Source: Mesobacillus jeotgali
GTDB lineage: Bacteria > Bacillota > Bacilli > Bacillales > Cytobacillaceae
Length of the DNA: 64,000 nt
Assembly (NCBI RefSeq): GCF_002874535.1
Contig: NZ_CP025025.1
Span: forward strand, 370,001 to 434,000
Direction: 5' to 3'
The notes beneath the pieces were generated by a model. The model saw only the letters and a list, made by a program, of their open reading frames with translations, was not told where the DNA came from and searched no databases. This document shows, in pieces, positions 44,126 to 52,580 of the stretch (position 1 is the first letter of the stretch; every line of letters starts with the position of its first letter). The position numbers and the translations under genes were made by a program.

Positions 44126-45476
44126 CGTACCATCCTTCCTTGGCTGAATTTGACCTTGTCTGTGCATGTTCTTCAATATGAGATGGTCTTCCAATTGAAA
44201 CATAGGTGATTGGGTGCTTGCTTACATCCTTTAGTGAGTAACAATTACGTCCATCGATAATGACCGGGTTCCTCATCAGCTGTACATATTTTTCCAGAGG
44301 AAGATGCTTGATGTGATCCCATTCAGTGGCGATGATCACTAACTCGGCACCTGAAATGGCTGTTTGGATATCAGCCGTAAATTCTATCACATTCCCGAAG
44401 ACACTTCTGGCATTCGGAACGGCAACCGGATCATAGGCGATGACTGAAGCTCCTTCTGCAAGCAGGGTCTTCACAATCGTGAGTGAGGCTGCTTCGCGGA
44501 TATCGTCTGTATCCGGCTTAAAGGCAAGCCCTAAGACAGCGACTCTCATACCTTCAATTGAATCAAACAATTCCTTTGCCTTTTTAACGGCACATGCCTG
44601 CTGGCGATTATTGACCTTGATGACTGCTTCAAGCAGTTCAAATTGATGCTCGACATTGCCTGCTATTTGAACAAGCGCTTTCGTGTCCTTTGGGAAGCAT
44701 GAGCCGCCGTAGCCAATTCCCGCTTGCAGGAATTGTGGTCCGATCCGTCTGTCTTTTCCGATTCCATAGGCGACTTCTTCAATATTTGCCCCGACTTTAT
44801 CACAAATAGCAGCGATTTCATTGATGAAACTGATTTTTGTGGCCAGGAATGCGTTAGACGCATATTTAATCATTTCTGCACTTCTAATGTCTGTCTTTAC
44901 GATAGGAATTTTAAGTGGAAGGAAGACCTGTTCGAGCAAGAGGGCTGCTTCCTCAGATTCTGTGCCAATGATGATTCGGTCACCATGGAAAAAATCATAG
45001 ATGGCACTGCCTTCACGCAGGAATTCTGGGGTAGAGACCGATTGTGTATTAATATGAACTGGTTTGACACTATTGATGATTTCCATGATTTGCTCGTTTG
45101 TCCCCACAGGCACAGTGCTTTTCGTACAAATAATAGAGTCCTTATTGAGGCACAGTCCAATTGTGTAAGCTGCTTCATAGACATGATCAAGATTTGCTGT
45201 TCCATCTGGATTTTCTGGTGTGCCTACGGCGATAAAAATGATATCCGCATCCTTATAAGCGAATTCGGAATCTATTGTAAAATGAAGGCGGCCAGCATCC
45301 AGATTCTTTTTAAGCATCGGATTGATGCCAGGTTCATAAATTGGTGCACATCCAGATTTAAGCAGGAGTACCTTGTCTTCCCGAATATCCGTGCAGACGA
45401 CATCATGGCCCATCTCAGCCAGGCATACACCAGTAATCAGTCCAACATACCCCGTTCCAGCAACAGCAATCTTCAT
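44094..45476 (-). CDS. ugd: UDP-glucose 6-dehydrogenase
   Basis: 460 residues. NAD-binding GTGYVGLITGVCLAEMGHDV (about 7-26), the K in SAEMIKYASNAFLATKISFINE (about 199-220) and the catalytic C260 in GIGYGGSCFPKDT are all present, with the C-terminal UDP-binding domain ending about residue 430. It makes UDP-glucuronate. A 25-residue C-terminal extension overlaps the PAP2 start. A textbook PhoP box lies at 45521-45559, which fits the phosphate-starvation control of tuaD in B. subtilis. Confidence 0.93.
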   Translation of the reverse strand: MKIAVAGTGYVGLITGVCLAEMGHDVVCTDIREDKVLLLKSGCAPIYEPGINPMLKKNLDAGRLHFTIDSEFAYKDADIIFIAVGTPENPDGTANLDHVYEAAYTIGLCLNKDSIICTKSTVPVGTNEQIMEIINSVKPVHINTQSVSTPEFLREGSAIYDFFHGDRIIIGTESEEAALLLEQVFLPLKIPIVKTDIRSAEMIKYASNAFLATKISFINEIAAICDKVGANIEEVAYGIGKDRRIGPQFLQAGIGYGGSCFPKDTKALVQIAGNVEHQFELLEAVIKVNNRQQACAVKKAKELFDSIEGMRVAVLGLAFKPDTDDIREAASLTIVKTLLAEGASVIAYDPVAVPNARSVFGNVIEFTADIQTAISGAELVIIATEWDHIKHLPLEKYVQLMRNPVIIDGRNCYSLKDVSKHPITYVSIGRPSHIEEHAQTRSNSAKEGWYDETFTSILPD

Positions 45477-45520
45477 CCAATCCCTCCTAAATAGTCTTTA
45501 TCTTAATCCTAATTCAACAA

Positions 45521-45559
45521 TCTTAAGGCATTCTTGAGTTGTTGTTAAATAAATGTAAA
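45521..45559 (-). promoter_or_regulatory. PhoP box before ugd
   Basis: On the minus strand TTTACA, TTAACA, TCAAGA and TTAAGA start at exact 11-bp steps (plus-strand positions 45554, 45543, 45532 and 45521). Four TTAACA-like hexamers with 5-bp gaps define a PhoP~P binding site. Confidence 0.82.
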
Positions 45560-46062
45560 AAAACCACGGTCAAACGAAGCTTAAAGTGAATCTTTTGGAC
45601 ATTCTGTATTATTGCCGAATAGAATCCTGATCATAGCCAGGAGGATAAAGGGCGCAATCGACACCTGCTGGGCATAGCACCGTATTCCGGAAGCCGCGGC
45701 GCTTTAGCTGCCGGATGGTTTCGTATGAAGGGACAAAGATCTTTTTGAGTGGTTTGTGAAACCATTTCATGTATTTCCACAGTGAAGCAGATAAAAAAGA
45801 AAGATTATAGAATTTCAGGTAATGATCAAAATTTGTATGATAGGAACCAACTGCCTGGATGTTCAGTTTTTTCGAGAGATATAGACCACAAAGTCCCATA
45901 TTGAAGGGAGTGGCTATGTGGATGATATCGGGTGCAAAAGCTTCAAGTTCTGCTTTGATGCTGCGTACATTCGGGAAGGCAAAGCCGCACTCTGGATAGA
46001 GGATGAGGGGGCACCCCATTGATATCAGGGTAGAAAGTATCTGTGAAAATCGCTACTCTCAT
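45555..46062 (-). pseudogene. Decayed GT4 glycosyltransferase copy
   Basis: The start is intact: AGGAGG, ATG at 46062 and MRVAIFTDTFYPDINGV, matching the GT4 gene at 42275-43435. After NGV about 55 codons are missing and the frame shifts. The frame 46019-45609 then continues LILYPECGFAFPN to GVDCALYPPGYDQDSIRQ. A TAA follows, but the next codons (YRMSKRFTLSF) still align with the paralogue up to about 45555. The whole C-terminal catalytic domain is gone. So there is an internal deletion, a stop and a truncation. Its promoter region keeps a PhoP box. Confidence 0.85.
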
Positions 46063-46149
46063 AAATTAAGCCTCCTGTAGGTTAGAATCCAAATCTTTAA
46101 AGCCCATTGTCCCGTTATCCCTATTCTATATGGTGAATATTCAGATTTT

Positions 46150-46188
46150 TCTTAAGCGAATGTAAAAGTAGTTTTAACTTTTTGTAAG
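46150..46188 (-). promoter_or_regulatory. PhoP box before the decayed GT4 copy
   Basis: On the minus strand CTTACA, TTAAAA, TTTACA and TTAAGA start at exact 11-bp steps (plus-strand positions 46183, 46172, 46161 and 46150). A TATAGAAT box follows about 20 bp downstream. The site is older than the pseudogene and may still drive ugd. Confidence 0.78.
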
Positions 46189-46246
46189 GGTAGTGCGGAC
46201 ACGGATTAATAAACGATTTGTCTCACAGCGTCCCGGAGTTTCTCAT

Positions 46247-47240
46247 AAGAGGGATTGGTGCCCAAAATTCGTTGGTATGGGAAAAAGAGGTCACCAATAA
46301 GGGGTATTGGCGCCCAAAATTCGTTGGTATGGGAAAAAGAGGTCACCAATAAGCGGTATTGGCGCCCAAAATTCGTTGGTATGGGAAAAAGAGGTCACCA
46401 AGAAAGGGTATTGGCGCCCAAAATTCGTTGATATGGAAAAAAGAGGTCACCAATAAGGGGTATTGGCGCCCAAAATTCGTTGGTATGGGAAAAAGAGGTC
46501 ACCAATAAACGGTATTGGAGCCCAAAATTCGTTGGTATGGGAAAAAGAGGTCACCAATAAAGGGTATTGGCGCCCAAAATTCGTTGATATGGGAAAAAGA
46601 GGTCACCAATAAGGGGAATTGGCGCCCAAAATTCGTTGGTATGGGAAAAAGAGGCCACCAAGAAAGGGTATTGGCGCCCAAAATTCGTTGATATGGGAAA
46701 AAGAGGTCACCAATAAGGGGAATTGGCGCCCAAAATTCGTTGGTATGGGAAAAAGAGGCCACCAAGAAAGGGTATTGGCGCCCAAAATTCGTTGATATGG
46801 GAAAAAGAGGTCACCAATAAGGGGAATTGGCGCCCAAAATTCGTTGGTATGGGAAAAAGAGGTCACCAATAAGGGGTATTGGCGCCCAAAATTCGTTGGT
46901 ATGGGAAAAAGAGGTCACCAATAAACGGTATTGGAGCCCAAAATTCGTTGGTATGGGAAAAAGAGGTCACCAATAAGGGGTATTGGCGCCCAAAATTCGT
47001 TGGTATAGGAAAAAGAGGTCACCAATAAGGGGTATTGGCGCCCAAAATTCGTTGGTATGGGAAAAAGAGGTCACCAAGAAGGAGTATTGGCGCCCAAAAT
47101 TCGTTGGTATGGAAAAAAGAGGTCACCAATAAGCGTTATTAGCGCCGAAAATTCGTTGGTATGGGAAAAAGAGGTCACCAATGAACGGTATTGGAGCCCA
47201 AGAGTTCACGGAAATGAGCAAAAGGATTCACCGATTAGAG
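46247..47240 (+). repeat. Tandem array B: 19 units of exactly 52 bp
   Basis: The anchor GCCCAAAATTCG begins at 46260 and recurs every 52 bp to 47196 (46260 + 18 x 52) with no length change; the last unit is diverged. Each unit contains GGTATGGGAAAAAGAGGTCA and a hairpin CCAATA-AGGGG-TATTGG. Variants (AAGAAAGGG, AAACGG, AAGCGG) keep the length. Frames crossing it on either strand are by-products, since 52 is not a multiple of 3. It fills most of the gap between the PhoP-boxed operon and hemAT. Confidence 0.92.
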
Positions 47241-47394
47241 CGATTCTCTTCCTTACTTATTCTGCTGCGGAATTTGTCGAAATTGTGTCTTGGATTGTGA
47301 ATTTATTGTAAAAGTCACACATCCATACAGGAAGATAGTCCTGTTCCGTGAGAGAATCATATTGTAATTATTATTAAGGGATGTGGAATCGCGA

Positions 47395-48693
47395 ATGTTG
47401 TTACTAAAGAAAAAAAGTCAGATGAACCAGCTTTTTAGTGCTATTGAGGACTTGGAAAATAAGGTAGTGATAGATACTTCTTTTCACAAGGATCTTTCTA
47501 ACCAGCTTTCTATTATCGGGTTGACAAAAAGGGATCTGGCGATTGCAAAAGTGATTCAGCCTTTTATCGCGGAGCATTTGGAAACCATCACGGAAAATTA
47601 TTATAAAGAAATTCGCAAGGAAGCAAGCCTCCTAAAAATCATTGACGATAACAGCAGTGTCGAGAGGCTGAAGCAGACACTGTCCAGGCATATCCATGAA
47701 ATGTTTGATGGTAATATTGATCAGAATTATCTTCAACAGCGAAACACGATTGCGCATGTTCATGTAAGGATCGGACTGAAAACCAAGTGGTACATGGCAG
47801 CATTCCAGAGTCTTTTTACAACCTTTATTTCAATCCTGAAAAGTGCCATCTTAGATCAAGATGAACTTTTGGAAGCCATAAATGTCGTATCAAAAATCCT
47901 TAACCTAGAGCAGCAGCTAGTGCTTGAAGCGTATGAGGAAGAAGTAGAAAGGATCAAACAGGAAGAGCAGCGCAAAAAGCAAATTGGCGAGCGGGTCGCA
48001 GCTACTGCCCAGGAATTATCTGCAGTCACTGAAGAAACGAGTGCTTCTGTTACGACTCTAACGGAAAAAACAAAAATGATGGTCGAGCTGGCTACATTAG
48101 GTGTCCAATCAGCTGAGGAAGTGCAGAATCGCTCAAGCCAGGGGAAAGAGGGCATTGATCTTCAGCAGGTACAGATGCAAAATATTATGCACCATATGTC
48201 CTCCATAACGACAGAGATCAAGGATTTAAAGAGTATCTCTCAGGAAATAGATGAAGTTGTCAAATTGGTGAAGGGGATTGCGGAGCAGACGAATCTTCTT
48301 GCTTTGAATGCTTCCATTGAATCAGCACGAGCCGGGGAGCATGGTAAAGGCTTTGCTGTCGTGGCGAATGAAGTGAAAAAGCTGGCGGAGCAGACAAAGG
48401 CTTCCGTCGTGAATGTAAGTGATCTTATCAAGAAAACGAATGCGCAAATCGAAAATGTGACCTCAAAGTCATTCGAAGTAAATGAATTGGTGAAAAGCGG
48501 CTCGGATAAGATGGACCAAATCACAGACTTTTTCGACCGGATCCTGGAGGAAGTGGACAAGAGCAAACAGCAGAGTAAACTGATTGAGACAGAACTCGAG
48601 TCCTTCTCAAAGTACTTCGAAGAAATCGACCGGGCAGTCGACCATCTGGCCATCACAACCGACAATTTGACGCAAATCACACAGGATTTGTAA
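47395..48693 (+). CDS. hemAT: HemAT, heme-based aerotaxis transducer
   Basis: 432 residues. The N-terminal globin-coupled sensor (about 20-185) has the proximal His in [13 protein letters not shown], the distal Tyr in ITENYYKEI, and [20 protein letters not shown] as in B. subtilis HemAT. The C-terminal cytoplasmic chemoreceptor coiled coil (about 200-432) has the signalling tip [39 protein letters not shown]. It binds O2 at heme and signals to CheA. The ATG at 47395 is preferred; a GTG at 47383 is too close to AAGGG. Terminator at 48724. Confidence 0.93.
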   Translation: MLLLKKKSQMNQLFSAIEDLENKVVIDTSFHKDLSNQLSIIGLTKRDLAIAKVIQPFIAEHLETITENYYKEIRKEASLLKIIDDNSSVERLKQTLSRHIHEMFDGNIDQNYLQQRNTIAHVHVRIGLKTKWYMAAFQSLFTTFISILKSAILDQDELLEAINVVSKILNLEQQLVLEAYEEEVERIKQEEQRKKQIGERVAATAQELSAVTEETSASVTTLTEKTKMMVELATLGVQSAEEVQNRSSQGKEGIDLQQVQMQNIMHHMSSITTEIKDLKSISQEIDEVVKLVKGIAEQTNLLALNASIESARAGEHGKGFAVVANEVKKLAEQTKASVVNVSDLIKKTNAQIENVTSKSFEVNELVKSGSDKMDQITDFFDRILEEVDKSKQQSKLIETELESFSKYFEEIDRAVDHLAITTDNLTQITQDL

Positions 48694-48723
48694 GAAAAGA
48701 CTATATAGCAAATATTAGAGTAA

Positions 48724-48756
48724 AGGAAGCAAAGGGTACCCTATGCTTCTTTTTTG
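48724..48756 (+). terminator. Terminator of the AAGCA-RGGG family after hemAT
   Basis: AGGAAGCAAAGGG-TA-CCCTATGCTTCTTTTTTG. Confidence 0.85.
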
Positions 48757-48762
48757 TTGTTT

Positions 48763-49186
48763 AGGAAATTATAAAATTATTTAATTGTGGATAACTACAT
48801 GTAGTGGTCTTAATCCAGCTTCAGCGCCTAGCCCCTCGAGTCGCATGTCTAGCTGCGGCTCCTAACTCCTCGAGACGCTTCGGTCCTGCCAATGATGTCA
48901 AAGAACGACTTCACTGTCAGGCCCTCCAGCGCTTGTCGGAGTTGGACAGTCGCCTCCGCTTTTCGGATTGTCTAGTGTCGCCTCCTAGAAACTCCGAAAC
49001 TTCAACTCCGCCGGCAGAAGCAAAAAGCGCTTCTTTGGCGGAGTCTCCAGTTTCTGCGTTTCTGGACAGTCGGCTATACTTTTCGGTTTCGGTCCGCTCA
49101 GGTGAAGTCAAAGAACGACTTCACTGGTCGGCCCTCCAGCGCTTGTCGGGGCAGAACGAGGCGCTTGCGCTTTTTGTTCCTTAGTT
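48763..49186. repeat. Interspersed repeat, copy 1 (enlarged), with DnaA box
   Basis: It begins AGGAAATTATAAAATTATTTAA, followed by a perfect DnaA box (TGTGGATAA, 48786-48794). Then come AGCGCCTAGCCCCTCGAG, the hairpin GTCAAAGAACGAC, GGCCCTCCAGCGCTTGTCGG and GAGGCGCTTGCGCTTTTTGTT. Compared with copy 2 (63021), about 240 bp is inserted in the middle, with a second GAAGTCAAAGAACGACTTC unit. Ends AGCGCCTAG and GAGGCGCT are inverted. No transposase. It is more GC-rich than its surroundings. Confidence 0.8.
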
Positions 49187-49257
49187 GCCTTACATTACAG
49201 TCTTTTCTTTTAATATGATAGAATGTCTTGCAAAGATTTTTAAGGAGGAAGGTAAAT

Positions 49258-50235
49258 TTGAAAAAGCTGCCTATAAATGAAAATGGATTAAATGCTTCAC
49301 AGCTTGTGTTTGGCTGCATGGGGCTTGGCGGGAGCTGGGACAGCAGCCCGATCGAACCGGAACATGTCAAGCAGGCACATGAAGCGGTAGAAGCGGCGAT
49401 AGAGTCAGGAATCAATATGTTTGATCATGCCGATATTTATACTTTGGGAAAAGCAGAGAGAGTTTTCGGGCAGGTTTTAAAAGATAAGCCCGGACTTCGT
49501 GAGGATATCATCATCCAGTCGAAATGCGGCATTCGTTTCGCTGATCAGGAATCTGGCCTCCCAGGCAGGTATGATTTTTCTAAATCATACATACTCGACA
49601 GTGTGGATGGTATCCTTTCAAGGCTTGGCATCGAGTATCTTGACATCCTGTTATTGCACCGTCCCGATCCTCTAATGGAACCGGCTGAGGTTGGCGAAGC
49701 CTTTCATCAGCTAAAAGCGTCCGGCAAGGTGCGTTCATTCGGTGTTTCCAATATGAGCGCTGGTCAGATCCGTTTACTGCAGAAGCATACCGATGAAAAA
49801 ATCATCGTCAATCAGCTGGAAATGAGCTTGAATAATATCGGCTGGCTTGAGACTGGTGTCCATGTGAACCAGGAGGCTGCACGCCAAAACATCTTCCCTG
49901 ATGGGACTATGGAGTTTATGCAGATGGAAGGAATTCAGGTTCAATCCTGGGGTTCTCTTGCGAAAGGTCTCTATTCTGGAAAAAATATCGAGAATGAAAG
50001 CGAAAGTGTCAAGCAGACTGCGGCCATGGTACAAGAGCTTGCAGAAGAAAAACAAACAACACCAGAAGCCATCGTGCTCGCGTGGCTGATGAGACATCCA
50101 GCATCAATCCAGCCTGTCATCGGCACCGTCAATCCCGCAAGGATCCGAGCGTGCGGAGATGCAGTCAATATCAGCCTCAGCCGTGAGGAGTGGTATTCAT
50201 TGTATGTGAGTTCTCGTGGTGTGAGGTTACCTTAG
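49258..50235 (+). CDS. Aldo/keto reductase
   Basis: 325 residues, a TIM barrel. The catalytic four are visible: Asp and Tyr in FDHADIYTLGKAE, Lys in IIQSKCG and His in LLLHRPDP. The NADPH-binding end is IVLAWLMRHPASIQPVIGTV and the following NPARIRA. Relatives of this YdhF-like branch reduce aldehydes and ketones. The TTG at 49258 is preferred because AGGAGG lies 9 bp upstream. It has no obvious operon partners. Confidence 0.92.
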   Translation: MKKLPINENGLNASQLVFGCMGLGGSWDSSPIEPEHVKQAHEAVEAAIESGINMFDHADIYTLGKAERVFGQVLKDKPGLREDIIIQSKCGIRFADQESGLPGRYDFSKSYILDSVDGILSRLGIEYLDILLLHRPDPLMEPAEVGEAFHQLKASGKVRSFGVSNMSAGQIRLLQKHTDEKIIVNQLEMSLNNIGWLETGVHVNQEAARQNIFPDGTMEFMQMEGIQVQSWGSLAKGLYSGKNIENESESVKQTAAMVQELAEEKQTTPEAIVLAWLMRHPASIQPVIGTVNPARIRACGDAVNISLSREEWYSLYVSSRGVRLP

Positions 50236-50242
50236 TAAAAGA

Positions 50243-50302
50243 AAACACAGGGGCGGCGAACATGTTTTGATACAGAAAACATGATCATCGTCCCTGTGTT
50301 GG
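50243..50302 (+). terminator. Weak hairpin after the aldo/keto reductase
   Basis: ACACAGGGGCG ... CGTCCCTGTGT with an inner AACATG/CATGTT pairing, but no T run follows, so termination is uncertain. Confidence 0.4.
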
Positions 50303-50353
50303 TTAGTGACGGTCATAAAGAGAAAAACTCCAGGATTATGGTCACATAAATAA

Positions 50354-50398
50354 CATGAATGAACCCGTAATCGGAGTAATCACGACTGCGGGTTCATA
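50354..50398. terminator. Hairpin between converging genes
   Basis: ATGAACCCG ... CGGGTTCAT, a nine-pair stem near the end of the minus-strand reductase gene; the following sequence is only moderately T-rich. Confidence 0.5.
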
Positions 50399-50411
50399 TC
50401 TCATGGGTTTT

Positions 50412-51395
50412 CTATACTGTGATTCTAGCAACGATTTTTCCTTTAACTCTTCTGGTGGAGAGTTCAGCCAATGCTTCAGGCACTTCTTCCAATGAAATCA
50501 CTTTCTCGACCATAGGGTTAATAGTTCCTTCCTGAAGTAGTGAAAGCATGCGGTCTCCCATCTCTGCGAGCGTTTTTTGCTGCTCAATATTGTTAGACTC
50601 GTGCACACTTCCGAGAGCAACCTGGTGGAACGATAATGGATGGGCAAATGAAATTGCATCATTTACATTGGGAGGACCGGCAATGAACGCGATCTGTCCA
50701 TTGAAGGCAAGCGCCTTCAGGGATTTATCGGCGTTGTCGCGTCCAACTGTATCGAGGACTAAATCTACCCCTCGTCCATTCGTAATCTCCAACACCTTTT
50801 CCACAAAGTCTTCTTCACGATAGTCAATAGCATAATCTGCGCCAAGGCTGTGAACATATTCATGGTTGGCAGATGAAGCTGTTGTCATAACAGTCAAACC
50901 GGCGTGTTTAGCCAACTGGATTGCAAAGCCTCCGACACCGCCAGCTCCGGCATGTACTAAAATCGTTTGGCCCTCAGATGCATGCATCTTGTGAAAAATT
51001 GCCTGGTAAGCGGTGTAGCCTGCTGTTGGCAATGCAGCGGCTTCCTCGAATGACACACCTGCTGGAATAATGGAAACGGTATGAGCTGTGGTCACACCAT
51101 ATTCCGCAAATCCACCTTTTTTCGTTAGGTCACCATGATAGACGACTCTGTCGCCAACCTTGACGTACGTGACATCAGCACCTACTTCTTCGACGGTCCC
51201 GGCTGAATCAAGGCCAAGAATATGCGGATAGGTCCAGTTCGGGTTCCCGCCGTTTCCTGTTTTATAGTCAACAGGATTCAAGGCGGTGGCATGAATTTTT
51301 ACAAGGATTTCTCCTTGTCCAGGAGAGGGCTTTTCCGCGTTGCCTACTCTCATTTCAAATACCTTTCCTTTGTTTTCTAACAATAATGCTTTCAT
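50412..51395 (-). CDS. Zinc-independent quinone oxidoreductase-like MDR protein
   Basis: 327 residues, MDR fold. GroES-like N-terminal domain (HATALNPVDYKTGNGGNPNWTYPHILGLDSAGTVEEVG, about 31-68) and a Rossmann domain with HAGAGGVGGFAIQLAKHAGL (about 147-166) and VDLVLDTVG. The structural zinc cysteines are absent, as in quinone oxidoreductase and enoyl-reductase types. It probably reduces quinones or enones with NADPH. It follows the VOC gene by 15 bp on the same strand; both face an HxlR regulator, a common reactive-compound response unit. Confidence 0.9.
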   Translation of the reverse strand: MKALLLENKGKVFEMRVGNAEKPSPGQGEILVKIHATALNPVDYKTGNGGNPNWTYPHILGLDSAGTVEEVGADVTYVKVGDRVVYHGDLTKKGGFAEYGVTTAHTVSIIPAGVSFEEAAALPTAGYTAYQAIFHKMHASEGQTILVHAGAGGVGGFAIQLAKHAGLTVMTTASSANHEYVHSLGADYAIDYREEDFVEKVLEITNGRGVDLVLDTVGRDNADKSLKALAFNGQIAFIAGPPNVNDAISFAHPLSFHQVALGSVHESNNIEQQKTLAEMGDRMLSLLQEGTINPMVEKVISLEEVPEALAELSTRRVKGKIVARITV

Positions 51396-51410
51396 GGCAG
51401 ACTCTCCTTT

Positions 51411-51914
51411 TTAATAGGCCCCTTGTGAATAGGTGAATTCATAGCTGTGTGTATAGATTTCGATTAAGTTGCCGAATGGGTCTTCGCAGTAGACCATCTT
51501 ATATGGTTTCTCATTAGGGTAATATTCTCGAATTGGCATGCGCTGCTTGCCACCGTTAGCGATAATTTTTTCAACAAGACCTTCAATATCAGGGTCCTGG
51601 ACGCAAAAATGGAAGATTCCCGTCTTCCAGTATTCGAAGTTGTTTTCTGGAGCTTTGTTATTTGGAAATTCAAATAGCTCGATGCCGATTTTATCAGAAG
51701 TAGCCAGGTGGGCAATCTTGAAGGTTCCCCAGCCCTTCCCGAATACATCTGTGCACATCTGGCCAATCGGACTGTCGTCTTCAATTACTTCAGAGGGTTC
51801 CATGATTATGTACCATCCCAGAACCTCTGTGTAAAATTTGACAGCCTCCTCGACATTGGGAACAGATAAACCTATATGTGAAAATGAACGTGGATATGGT
51901 TTGTTCAACATCAT
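51411..51914 (-). CDS. VOC-family (glyoxalase-like) protein
   Basis: 167 residues from the ATG at 51914 after AAGGAG. Two beta-alpha-beta-beta-beta units are visible: FSHIGLSVPNVEEAVKFYTEVLGWYIIMEP (about 10-39) and IFHFCVQDPDIEGLVEKIIANGG (about 95-117), ending YCEDPFGNLIEIY. Metal ligands could be His, Glu and Gln in these strands. It may open or detoxify an aromatic or aldehyde compound. First gene of a two-gene unit with the MDR reductase. Confidence 0.88.
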   Translation of the reverse strand: MMLNKPYPRSFSHIGLSVPNVEEAVKFYTEVLGWYIIMEPSEVIEDDSPIGQMCTDVFGKGWGTFKIAHLATSDKIGIELFEFPNNKAPENNFEYWKTGIFHFCVQDPDIEGLVEKIIANGGKQRMPIREYYPNEKPYKMVYCEDPFGNLIEIYTHSYEFTYSQGAY

Positions 51915-51943
51915 CTTCTCCTTTTGAGTAAAAGTTCTATTTA

Positions 51944-52011
51944 AGTATAATGAGTAGGTACTGTGATTGTAAGACGGCACTTTTATGTAACCAGGTAACT
52001 TATAAGTAACC
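51944..52011. promoter_or_regulatory. Divergent control region with HxlR-type operator
   Basis: Minus-strand promoter TTACAA (51967-51972), 17 bp, TATACT (51944-51949) for the VOC-MDR unit. At 51994-52011 GGTAACTTATAAGTAACC matches its own reverse complement in 16 of 18 positions. It is the best candidate operator of the divergent HxlR regulator. Confidence 0.6.
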
Positions 52012-52065
52012 GTATTTTAAATATACCCTTATGGTGGAGGGCTATCCTGAATTTGGAGGTTGAAC

Positions 52066-52395
52066 ATGACGAAATACAATGTACCAGTGGAAGCCACTCT
52101 TGAAGTGATCGGCGGTAAATGGAAGGTGGTCATATTATGCTTATTGAAAGAAGGCGAAAAGCGCTTCAGTGAATTGCAGAGAGCCATGCCCGCGATTACG
52201 AAGAAAATGCTTTCGCAGCAGCTGAGGGAGCTGGAGAAAGACGGAATCATCAATCGGAAAGTCTACGATGAAGTTCCGCCTAAAGTCGAATACTCACTCA
52301 GTGAGGAGGGCGAGAGCTTAAAAGATATACTGAATTTGATGTGTGCCTGGGGAGACAGAAGAATGGGGAATGAGCCGGATTGCGGTTCAAAATAG
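52066..52395 (+). CDS. HxlR-family transcriptional regulator
   Basis: 109 residues. The HxlR winged helix marks are clear: TLEVIGGKWKVVILCLL (about 11-27), ITKKMLSQQLRELEKDGIINRKVYDEVPPKVEYSLSEEGESL (about 48-89). The ATG at 52066 lies 6 bp after GGAGG; TTG 52060 overlaps the site. Members sense electrophiles or aldehydes through Cys, but here only one Cys precedes the wing. It is divergent from the VOC and MDR genes, its likely targets. Confidence 0.92.
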   Translation: MTKYNVPVEATLEVIGGKWKVVILCLLKEGEKRFSELQRAMPAITKKMLSQQLRELEKDGIINRKVYDEVPPKVEYSLSEEGESLKDILNLMCAWGDRRMGNEPDCGSK

Positions 52396-52454
52396 ACTAT
52401 TCCTGGCGGTACATCGCAGAATAAAAGAAGCTGGCATTCCTGGCAAGTATGAAT

Positions 52455-52482
52455 CAAGCATAGGATAACTATGCTTTTTTTT
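52455..52482 (+). terminator. Terminator of the AAGCATAGG family
   Basis: CAAGCATAGGATAACTATGCTTTTTTTT after the HxlR gene. Confidence 0.8.
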
Positions 52483-52580
52483 GGCCTGTTCAATAACTAA
52501 TTCTTATGAGTTGCGATCATAAACATTAAATATTCTTATTGAGGAATCCGAAATATAATAATACCAGGAGGTGTAAGAAT

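Noticed and set aside
44724-45494. 256-residue plus-strand frame
   Set aside because: Antisense shadow of ugd, which has complete catalytic motifs.
46499-46869. Two 88-residue minus-strand frames in array B
   Set aside because: They arise because three 52-bp units make 156 bp; the product is a repeated by-product without ribosome binding site.
48804-49184. 126-residue plus-strand frame
   Set aside because: It runs through the interspersed repeat and has Arg/Ser/Leu-rich, repeat-derived sequence.
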